From NCBI GenBank assembly GCA_964492555.1, contig CAZBKQ010000020.1:1-45731 (forward strand): a DNA stretch of 45,731 bases. Reading direction: 5' to 3'. The notes beneath the pieces were generated by a model that saw only the letters and a list, made by a program, of their open reading frames with translations, ran no database searches and had not been told where the DNA came from. Source of the stretch: GCA-2709075 sp964492555 (GTDB taxonomy: Bacteria; Pseudomonadota; Alphaproteobacteria; MPNO01; UBA2964). Both the position numbers and the translations under genes were made by a program. Below, one piece after another: positions 33,740 through 40,408 of this stretch (the first letter of the stretch is position 1; every line of letters begins with the position of its first letter).

Positions 33740-34609
33740 TCAGCCGATAATCCGCATTTTATTGCGCAGCGTGCCTATTCCTTCGATCTCTGTTTCGCAG
33801 ACATCCCCGTCCGTCATATAGCCCTTCGGGTCCATCCCCATGCCGACACCGGGCGGCGTGCCCGTGGCGATCAGATCGCCCGGGACCAGCGTCATGTGCC
33901 GCGACAGATATGACACCAGATAGGCGACCGAAAAGATCATGTTTCTGGTGTTCGATTCCTGACGGGTTTCGCCGTTCAACCGCAATCTGACATCGATATT
34001 CTGCGGATCGCCGATCTCATCGGCCGTGACGATAACCGGGCCCCAGGGGCAGAACGTGTCCAGAGACTTGCCGAGATCCCATTGCCCCGCGCCGCCGCCA
34101 AGCTGCAGATCGCGTGCCGAAACATCGTTCACCACCGAATAGCCGAAGACGCAAGAGAGCGCCTCCGCTTCGGAGACATGCGACGTCTCGCGGCCGATTA
34201 TGACGCCCAGCTCGACCTCGTAATCGACTTCATCCGTGATATCGGTCCGCCAGCATACGTCGTCATAGGGTCCGGTAATGGTGTTGGTGTGTTTGGTGAA
34301 AACCACCGGCTTCTCCGGTACCGGCAGGCCCGATTCATGACAGTGATCGATATAGTTGAGCCCGATCGCAACGATCTTTGCCGGCCTGCGGATCGGCGCG
34401 GAAAGCGACAAATCGTTGAGCGCCAGCACCGGGCAGGACCCGCCCGCCACAGCCGCCGCGGCTTTTTGCGCCCCTTCCGGGCCGGCTTCCACCAGCGGCA
34501 GCAAATCCGTGGCGCCGCCGAAGGTTTCCGATAAATCATGCACGCGGTCGCCGTCGACCGCGCCGATCCCCGACTTGCCGCCCTTGGTGAATGTCGCGAA
34601 TTTCGCCAT
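33740..34609 (-). CDS. Fumarylacetoacetate hydrolase family protein
   Basis: 289 residues. The C-terminal FAH domain has the metal-binding signature VDYEVELGVIIGRE, with ERPV-like KPVVFTKHTNTITGP, SARDLQLGGGAGQWDLGKSLDTFCPWGP and DLIATGTPPGVGMGM. Family members include 2-hydroxyhepta-2,4-diene-1,7-dioate isomerases, acylpyruvases and oxaloacetate decarboxylases. No pathway genes are adjacent, so the substrate is open. I chose ATG at 34609 (AAAGGA upstream); the open frame to 34879 has no family similarity. Confidence 0.92.
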   Translation of the reverse strand: MAKFATFTKGGKSGIGAVDGDRVHDLSETFGGATDLLPLVEAGPEGAQKAAAAVAGGSCPVLALNDLSLSAPIRRPAKIVAIGLNYIDHCHESGLPVPEKPVVFTKHTNTITGPYDDVCWRTDITDEVDYEVELGVIIGRETSHVSEAEALSCVFGYSVVNDVSARDLQLGGGAGQWDLGKSLDTFCPWGPVIVTADEIGDPQNIDVRLRLNGETRQESNTRNMIFSVAYLVSYLSRHMTLVPGDLIATGTPPGVGMGMDPKGYMTDGDVCETEIEGIGTLRNKMRIIG

Positions 34610-34793
34610 ATCTCTGGTCCTTTCCCGATTGCCGCGATAGCGTGTGATCTGATTAACCTCTTGTGGCGCCAGCGTAAAGCGCGATCCGTTCACGGGGTTG
34701 TGCGGAACCGGTGACTTTTCTTTAAACGCCGTAACGCCTACATCAAGTGTAGAAATATTCGCGCGGGGCAAATTCGTGTCGACCAGTAGCAAA

Positions 34794-35609
34794 ATGACCA
34801 TCCGGTTCTGGGGCGTGCGCGGCTCTGTCGCCTGTTCGGGCCCCGATACGGTCCGGTATGGCGGTAATACGGCTTGCATTGAAATGCGTTGCGGTGACCG
34901 TCTCTTGATTTTCGATGCCGGGACGGGGGTTCGGAATCTCGGTAACTCTCTGGAGTCCGAACGCCCGCTGGACGTCGATCATTTCTTTTCGCACACCCAT
35001 TGGGATCATATTGTCGGGTTTCCGTTCTTTTCTTCCGCGTTCTGCCCCGACAGCAAGATCCGGCTGCATGCCGGACATCTGAAGGGGCAAGGCGGACTTG
35101 AAGGCGCGTTGCGCCAGGCCATGGCGGAGCCGCTTTTTCCCGTGCCGCTCGATATCTTCCGGGCCTGTATCAGCTTTCATGATTTCGAAGCCGGAACGAC
35201 GCTTGATCCCGGCGACGGCATTTCAATCCGGACAGCGCCGCTCAACCATCCCAATGAGGCGACTGGATACCGTGTGGAATATGGCGGCAAATCGGCGTGC
35301 TATGTGACCGATACGGAACATGTTCCGGGATTGCCCGACGGGAACATCCTGTCGCTGATCGAGAATGCCGATCTCTTGATTTATGACTGCACTTTTACGG
35401 ATGAGGAATTTCCGCGTTTCGCCGGTTGGGGTCATTCAACCTGGCAGGAAGGGGTGCGATTGTGCCGCGCCGCGAATGTAAAAAAGCTCGCGATCTTTCA
35501 TCACGAACCGAACCGGACCGATGACGCGCTTGACTATATCGCGGCCGCCGCCAGGGCCGAATTCGCGGGCGCGTTCGTTGCCAGCGACGGGCTCGCCCTG
35601 GTCCTTTAG
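34794..35609 (+). CDS. Metallo-beta-lactamase-fold hydrolase (phosphodiesterase-like)
   Basis: 271 residues, single MBL domain. The metal motif is FFSHTHWDHIVGFPFF (HxHxDH as HTHWDH), with later ligands in LNHPNEATGYRVEY, YVTDTEH and the final histidine near LAIFHHEPNRTDD. The N-terminus MTIRFWGVRGSVACSGPDTVRYGGNTACIEM is typical of the PhnP/RNase Z-like group acting on phosphodiesters. The ATG at 34794 is chosen; a frame open from 34698 would add 32 residues without similarity. Substrate unknown. Confidence 0.9.
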   Translation: MTIRFWGVRGSVACSGPDTVRYGGNTACIEMRCGDRLLIFDAGTGVRNLGNSLESERPLDVDHFFSHTHWDHIVGFPFFSSAFCPDSKIRLHAGHLKGQGGLEGALRQAMAEPLFPVPLDIFRACISFHDFEAGTTLDPGDGISIRTAPLNHPNEATGYRVEYGGKSACYVTDTEHVPGLPDGNILSLIENADLLIYDCTFTDEEFPRFAGWGHSTWQEGVRLCRAANVKKLAIFHHEPNRTDDALDYIAAAARAEFAGAFVASDGLALVL

Positions 35610-35654
35610 GTCTTGCGCTTCGCCGGACGATCTGATCGCCGAACCGGCTGCCCC

Positions 35655-36239
35655 TCAATTCTCCAGACTGATATTCAACCGGTCGATCTCGACATTGCCT
35701 TTCCCGTCGATGGCAAAGACATGCACACTTGCCCAGTCCATTTCATAGGGCGGCGGACCGACCATTTCCCATCCGGTGGCAAGTGATAGCGCGGCGCGGA
35801 TAATCCCCTGATGCGCCACCGCGCCAAACGGTGCTCCATCCGCTGCGACGCGCATGAGCCAACTCTCGACCCTGCCACGCACTTCGCGGGGGGATTCGCC
35901 GTTATGTGGGCGAAGGTCGATGCCCATAGTGGCGCGTTCACGGAATTCATCGCCGAACTCCGCATCGATTTCGTCCCGCGTCTTGCCTTCCCAATCGCCC
36001 CAGTGCATCTCGACAATTTCCGGCGCCCGCACGGGATCGAGCCCCAATATCCGCGCCGTCTGCTGCGCCCGCGACATCGGGCTTGCATACCAGTTCCATG
36101 CCAAGAATTCTTCCGGCACGCGCCATCCCTGTACCTTGGTGCGGCCGGCCTCGCTCAAGGGCATGTCGGTCTGGCCCTGGAGGCGTTTCTGTTCGTTCCA
36201 TTCCGTTGGGCCATGCCGGATAAGGGCGATCGGCGTCAT
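35655..36239 (-). CDS. Histidine phosphatase (phosphoglycerate-mutase-like) family protein
   Basis: 194 residues. The phospho-acceptor histidine is in LIRHGPTEWN (RHG motif), followed by PLSEAGR, SPMSRAQQTARIL and the second catalytic histidine in GAVAHQGIIRAA; the acid is in WGDWEG. Members dephosphorylate diverse small molecules; CobC-like, SixA-like or GpmB-like roles cannot be separated here. GGAG lies before the ATG. Convergent with the MBL-fold gene and divergent from ada. Confidence 0.92.
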   Translation of the reverse strand: MTPIALIRHGPTEWNEQKRLQGQTDMPLSEAGRTKVQGWRVPEEFLAWNWYASPMSRAQQTARILGLDPVRAPEIVEMHWGDWEGKTRDEIDAEFGDEFRERATMGIDLRPHNGESPREVRGRVESWLMRVAADGAPFGAVAHQGIIRAALSLATGWEMVGPPPYEMDWASVHVFAIDGKGNVEIDRLNISLEN

Positions 36240-36386
36240 GGGGGGCAGCTCCGTTTCTGTTGAGTTTGAGAAGGGTCGGCTTTTTCTGCCGCACTTTCAA
36301 GGCGTGAGCCGTGGTGGCGGGATAATTCCGAATTTGATCGCAGGATTCGGGAAGCATAAGGGCTTGGTTTGCGCCACTATGGGCGC

Positions 36387-37402
36387 ATGGCGACGGCACT
36401 GAATAACCGGGCATTAGAAGAGGCACGCTGGCGCGCGGTGCGCAACCGCGATGCGGCCTTTGACGGCGCATTTGTCTTTGCCGTTGTTACCAACGGGGTG
36501 TATTGCCGCCCCTCCTGCCCGTCGCGCCGGGCAAATCGCGAAAATGTTTCCTTTTTCGATGTGCCCGCGCTGGCTGAGGCGTTGGGCTATCGCCCGTGCA
36601 AACGCTGCCGCCCGAACGAGGCGGCGGGCCGCCAACCCCATGTGGAAGCCGTCAACGGGGCGTGCGACGCGATTGCAGGGAACGAAACCGAGCCGTCCTT
36701 AAGCGCGTTGGCGGAAGCCGCCGGGCTCAGCCCCGGTCACTTTCAACGTGTTTTCAAATCCGTCGTGGGTCTGTCGCCAAAACAGTTCGCAAAGGCCGTG
36801 CGCGCGAATAAATTTCGTGACCGTCTGGCGGGCGGGGCTTCGGTAACGAATGCGGTCTTCGAGGCCGGGTACGGATCCGCCTCCCGCGCTTATGACGATG
36901 CCGCACGGAACGCCATGTCACCGTCCGCCCGCAAAGCCGGCGGCGCGGGAGAGAAAATTTCCTGGGCGGCGGCGGAAACCAGCCTTGGCCGAATCGTTGT
37001 TGCGGCGAGACCACGCGGCATCTGTTTTGTCGAATTTGCCGATGGGCGCAATCCCGAAAACTGTATTTCGGGCTGGTTTCCCGCCGCCGCAATAAAGCGG
37101 GACGAAGAAAACCTGTCGGATCATCTCGCCTGTGTGGTGGCGGCGNNNNNNNNNNNNNNNNNNNNNNNNNNNNNNNNNNNNNNNNNNNNNNNNNNNNNNN
37201 NNNNNNNNNNNNNNNNNNNNNNNNNNNNNNNNNNNNNNNNNNNNNGGCGGCGGCCCGGGCGGTCGCCTCGGCCATTGGCAAGAACAAGATTGCCGTGCTG
37301 GTCCCCTGTCACCGCGTGATCCGCGAAGACGGCTCATTGGCCGGTTACCGCTGGGGCGTGGACCGAAAGGCCGCGCTGATTGATCGGGAGAAAGGCGAGT
37401 AA
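36387..37402 (+). CDS. ada: Ada, bifunctional DNA repair methyltransferase and regulator (assembly gap inside)
   Basis: N-terminal zinc domain that repairs methylphosphotriesters (DAAFDGAFVFAVVTNGVYCRPSCPSRR, YRPCKRCRPNE: four cysteines), then an AraC-type helix-turn-helix (LAEAAGLSPGHFQRVFKSVVGLSPKQF) and a C-terminal O6-methylguanine methyltransferase domain with VLVPCHRVIREDGS and GYRWGVDRK. It induces its own repair regulon once methylated. One hundred Ns (37146-37245) remove part of the third domain and, as drawn, put the two halves in different frames; a real gap length of 2 modulo 3, about 140 nt, would restore them. ATG at 36387; an in-frame TTG at 36369 is possible. Confidence 0.94.
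37146..37245. other. Assembly gap (100 N) in ada
   Basis: Exactly 100 Ns. Codon boundaries fall at 37146 before and 37247 after the gap, 101 bases apart, so the true length must differ from 100. About 48 residues of the methyltransferase domain are missing compared with E. coli Ada. Confidence 0.95.
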
Positions 37403-37406
37403 CAAA

Positions 37407-37440
37407 ACGGCGCCCCGGTTTCCCGGGACGCCGTAATTTT
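37407..37440. terminator. Bidirectional terminator between ada and hsp20
   Basis: Stem ACGGCG-(mismatch)-CCCGG / CCGGG-CGCCGT with a TTTC loop, followed by AATTTT on the plus strand and preceded by AACAAAA (T-rich on the minus strand). It serves the convergent ada and hsp20 genes. Two more perfect hairpins follow at 37454-37474 (CCGGCGC/GCGCCGG) and 37481-37494 (GCCAC/GTGGC). Confidence 0.8.
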
Positions 37441-37502
37441 ATGGGTTATGTTTCCGGCGCCATTACCGCGCCGGTGCGGTGCCACGTTCGTGGCGTGCGC
37501 CC

Positions 37503-37961
37503 TCAGGCCGCCTTGCCGAGAAGCTTCTTGCCGCCGGATTTGATCTCGATCTTCCGGGGTTTGAGCTCTTCCGGTACTTCGCGGACCAGCTCGACATTCA
37601 ACAGCCCGTTGACCAGGCTCGCGCCGGAGACCTTGATGTGATCGGCCAACTGGAAGGTGCGCTTGAAGGCGCGCCCGGCAATGCCGCGATGCAGGAAGGT
37701 TTTTTCCTCAGCCGTTTCATCGGTCTCGATCCGGCCTTCGATGACCAGCGTGTCATCGTGGCTGATGATTTCGATGTCGTCCTCGGAGAACCCGGCGACC
37801 GCCACCGTGATACGGTAGGAATCGTCATCGATCTTTTCGATATTATAGGGCGGGTAGCTTTCCGAACCCTCGGTCTGCCGCATGGCGGCGTCCATCATGT
37901 TGGTCAGACGGTCGAAACCGACGGTGGAACGGAATAACGGCGAAAAATCATAGCTACGCAT
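37503..37961 (-). CDS. Hsp20/alpha-crystallin small heat-shock protein
   Basis: 152 residues, IbpA-like. The N-terminus MRSYDFSPLFRSTVGFDRL is diagnostic of class A proteobacterial small heat-shock proteins. The alpha-crystallin domain runs from YPPYNIEKIDDDSYRITVAVAGFSEDDIEI to LNVELVREVPEE, with the short C-terminal KPRKIEI (IxI motif) that docks oligomers. ATP-independent holdase. ATG at 37961 has a perfect AAGGAGG 7 nt upstream, which may be masked by an upstream CCTCCTT. Expression is probably sigma-32 driven. Confidence 0.95.
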   Translation of the reverse strand: MRSYDFSPLFRSTVGFDRLTNMMDAAMRQTEGSESYPPYNIEKIDDDSYRITVAVAGFSEDDIEIISHDDTLVIEGRIETDETAEEKTFLHRGIAGRAFKRTFQLADHIKVSGASLVNGLLNVELVREVPEELKPRKIEIKSGGKKLLGKAA

Positions 37962-38042
37962 GGGATATCCTCCTTCATAAGCGATATCTGTAGGGGCCCG
38001 CCGGTCAGCGGCCGGACCCGGTTGCATTGTCCGAAGACCCTC

Positions 38043-38049
38043 AAGGAGG
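38043..38049 (-). promoter_or_regulatory. Anti-Shine-Dalgarno element in hsp20 leader (possible RNA thermometer)
   Basis: CCTCCTT in the transcript, exactly complementary to the AAGGAGG ribosome site at 37969-37975. It would lie close to the 5' end of an mRNA started at the promoter below. The segment between contains its own hairpin (CCGGTC...GACCGG). No ROSE signature was recognised. Confidence 0.45.
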
Positions 38050-38063
38050 CGCCTTCGATCCAT

Positions 38064-38093
38064 TATTTGGGAACGGATTTCGTGGGTTTCAAG
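38064..38093 (-). promoter_or_regulatory. Sigma-32 (RpoH) type promoter of hsp20
   Basis: Minus strand: CTTGAAA at 38093-38087, a 15-bp spacer, and CCCAAATA at 38071-38064. The -35 element is a perfect heat-shock consensus, and the -10 resembles CCCCATNT. It lies about 100 bp before the hsp20 ATG. Confidence 0.8.
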
Positions 38094-38132
38094 GGCCGAT
38101 GAGCCCAAAAATAACCGCGTTAAATCAGCGCC

Positions 38133-38918
38133 TTAATCCGCCAGGTCCAGCGCCACCGGCACGTGATCGGAGGGTTTTTCCCACCCCCGCGCCTCGGTCA
38201 GCACTTCGGCGCCGACAAGCCGGCCTTCGAGCGCGGGCGTCGCCCAGATATGATCCAGCCGCCTTCCGCGATTGCTGCCGGGCCAGGTGCGGTTGCGATA
38301 GCTCCACCAGGTAAAGAGTTCTTCTTCCGGCGGGACAAAGCGCCGCGTGGTGTCGATCCAGTCATGCGCCTCCATAACGGCGCCCAGCCCTTCGACCTCG
38401 ACCGGGGTGTGGCTGACGACCTTTAAGAGCTGCTTGTGCGACCAGACATCGGTTTCCAGCGGCGCGATGTTGAGATCGCCGACCAGGATGCGCGGCGCCT
38501 GTTTCATGGGCGCGAACCAGTCGCGCATCTCGGCAAGAAAATCCAGCTTGTGGGCGAATTTCTCGTTTTCCTCAGGGTCCGGGATGTCACCACCGGCGGG
38601 GACGTAGAAATTATGCAGCTCCGTCCCGTCCGGCAGGGTCGCGGAAATATGGCGGCAATCGCCCTTGCCGCACCAGTCCCTTGTCTGCGCCGCCTCGATC
38701 GGCAGCTTCGAGAGAATGGCGACGCCGTTATAGCTTTTCATCCCCGAATAGAGGATGTGCTCGAAGCCCAGCGCGCGGACATCGATTTCGGGAAACAGCT
38801 CGTCGGTTACCTTGGTTTCCTGCAGGCACACCACATCTGGGTTCAGCTTGTTGCAGACCTCGGCGAGTGCCGGCATGCGCAGCCGCAGCGAGTTGATATT
38901 CCAGGTGGCGATCCGCAT
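38133..38918 (-). CDS. xth: Exodeoxyribonuclease III (XthA family)
   Basis: AP endonuclease and 3'-5' exonuclease of base-excision repair. MRIATWNINSLRLRM (metal-binding Asn), VVCLQETKV (catalytic Glu), ILVGDLNIAP (Asp/Asn pair), LDHIWATP and the terminal SDHVPVALDL (catalytic His) are all present. 261 residues from ATG 38918; the open frame to 39035 belongs to the next gene's shadow. It lies 17 bp after the amidotransferase gene. Confidence 0.96.
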   Translation of the reverse strand: MRIATWNINSLRLRMPALAEVCNKLNPDVVCLQETKVTDELFPEIDVRALGFEHILYSGMKSYNGVAILSKLPIEAAQTRDWCGKGDCRHISATLPDGTELHNFYVPAGGDIPDPEENEKFAHKLDFLAEMRDWFAPMKQAPRILVGDLNIAPLETDVWSHKQLLKVVSHTPVEVEGLGAVMEAHDWIDTTRRFVPPEEELFTWWSYRNRTWPGSNRGRRLDHIWATPALEGRLVGAEVLTEARGWEKPSDHVPVALDLAD

Positions 38919-38935
38919 GGGCGCGGGCTCTCTTT

Positions 38936-39709
38936 CTATTTCTTCGTTTTGAAATGATCCCGCGCGGCGTCGCCGAAGGCGCGGAACAGCTTGTCGGACA
39001 GCTCGTGATATTGCGGGTGATATTCCGCGTGCCACTGCACCCCGACCGTGAAGGTACCGCTATCCTCCAGCACGATCCCTTCCACCACCCCGTCTTCGGA
39101 AACGGCATCGACGCGCATACCCGGGGCAGGCCTGTCCACCCCTTGCGCATGCAGGGAATTGGTCATGACCTCCGTCTTGCCCGTCAGTTGGTGAAACAGG
39201 CTGCCCTCCACCAGATCCACCCGGTGGCGCAGTGCAAACCGTTCCTCCCGGGTCGGCAGTTCGCGATTCATGCGGTGATCGTTCTTGCCCGGCAATTCGT
39301 GGATCCGGTAATGCAGAGAGCCGCCAAGCGCGACATTTATTTCCTGATGGCCGCGGCAGATACCGAAAACCGGAATGGTGTTGTCCACGCAGCCCCGGAT
39401 CAGCGGCAGCACGGTATTGTCGCGTTCGGGATCTATTTTCTCATCCGGCGGAAAGGGCGGGCCGTCATAGTGGTGCGGCTGGATATTCGCGCCGCCACCG
39501 GTCAGCAGCAGCCCGTCGAGCATGCTCAGCACATCCTTGATAAATCCCTCATCCGGCAGGGCCGGAATCATGAAGGGAACACCGCCGCATATCTCGATCG
39601 CGGCGAGCGCGTATTTGTGCGACGTCGAATGATTCCCCGACGACATTTCGGTGGGCTGAACAAAGTTCGCGAGAATCCCGATAAGGGGCTTGGTCGGCGT
39701 GGAAGACAT
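38936..39709 (-). CDS. Class I glutamine amidotransferase-like hydrolase (PuuD/peptidase C26 family)
   Basis: 257 residues. The catalytic triad is visible: cysteine in VFGICRGHQEINV, histidine and glutamate in VGVQWHAEYHP. TGGGANIQPHHY and the gamma-glutamyl hydrolase features resemble PuuD, which cleaves gamma-glutamyl-GABA in putrescine breakdown; no other put or puu gene is near, so the substrate is uncertain. Start: ATG at 39709 (alternative ATG 39724). It lies between lolA and xth on the same strand and looks inserted into that run. Confidence 0.88.
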   Translation of the reverse strand: MSSTPTKPLIGILANFVQPTEMSSGNHSTSHKYALAAIEICGGVPFMIPALPDEGFIKDVLSMLDGLLLTGGGANIQPHHYDGPPFPPDEKIDPERDNTVLPLIRGCVDNTIPVFGICRGHQEINVALGGSLHYRIHELPGKNDHRMNRELPTREERFALRHRVDLVEGSLFHQLTGKTEVMTNSLHAQGVDRPAPGMRVDAVSEDGVVEGIVLEDSGTFTVGVQWHAEYHPQYHELSDKLFRAFGDAARDHFKTKK

Positions 39710-39753
39710 GCTTTTCGCTATCATGCATGCCGGTTTGCGGCAAGGCGGAGCGG

Positions 39754-40359
39754 CTATTCGAAGGCCCAATCCGGCGGCGAATAGTTCAGCCGCCGCTCAT
39801 CGATCGGCTGATTGGTTTCCGCCTTCAGGAGTGAAACGCTGGTCTCCACCCCTTGTGGATCGATCACGGTCCAGGCGCGCAGCCGGACCGGGTCCTTGGA
39901 AAACAGCAGGGTGATGCGACCGTCCTCGGGGCTCCCCTTGCGCGCGAGAAACAGCCGGATGGCGCGGTCGCTTTCCTTTACGGTAACGTCGGCCTCTTCC
40001 GAAAAGCGGACATTTTTCTCAAGCAGCAGCCGCGCCGGTGTCGCCGAGAGCGGCACCTGGTTTACCTCTTTGAGCTCGCGGTCGAGATAGATCATCCAAT
40101 GCCCGTCGGCAAAAACCTCAAGCTGGGCGGGCGGGGCGTAATCGATCAACATCCGCCCGGGCCGCAATATCAGGATTTCACCCTGCGCGACCCCGCCGTT
40201 CGATGTCGTCTGGAGGAATTCGGCCTTGAAGGTTTTGATACTGTTGATCCAGCTCTCGGCGACACCGATGGCCGCGCGGTCCGAGGCGCTGAGTTCCGCC
40301 GCGCGCGCGGGCAGGGATATGGTTGTCAGAATCAGAAAAAGGGCGGCGAAAAACTTCAT
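39754..40359 (-). CDS. lolA: LolA-like outer-membrane lipoprotein carrier protein
   Basis: 201 residues, periplasmic: signal peptide MKFFAALFLILTTISLPARAA. The LolA fold is suggested by FKAEFLQTTSNGGVAQGEILILRPGRMLIDYAPP, FADGHWMIYLDRELKEVNQVPL and LLFSKDPVRLRAWTVIDPQGVETSVSL. LolA carries lipoproteins from the inner-membrane LolCDE complex to the outer membrane. ATG at 40359 chosen because it begins the signal peptide. It lies 49 bp after ftsK, a conserved alphaproteobacterial neighbour. Confidence 0.9.
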   Translation of the reverse strand: MKFFAALFLILTTISLPARAAELSASDRAAIGVAESWINSIKTFKAEFLQTTSNGGVAQGEILILRPGRMLIDYAPPAQLEVFADGHWMIYLDRELKEVNQVPLSATPARLLLEKNVRFSEEADVTVKESDRAIRLFLARKGSPEDGRITLLFSKDPVRLRAWTVIDPQGVETSVSLLKAETNQPIDERRLNYSPPDWAFE

Positions 40360-40408
40360 GGAGGCGCTCCGGTCGGGCCGATGGCGACGAGGGCCTCCAG
40401 ATATGGGG

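Noticed and set aside
19868..37245. The two N blocks as low-complexity repeats or mobile-element junctions
   Set aside because: Both are exactly 100 Ns and lie inside otherwise intact conserved genes; no element ends flank them.
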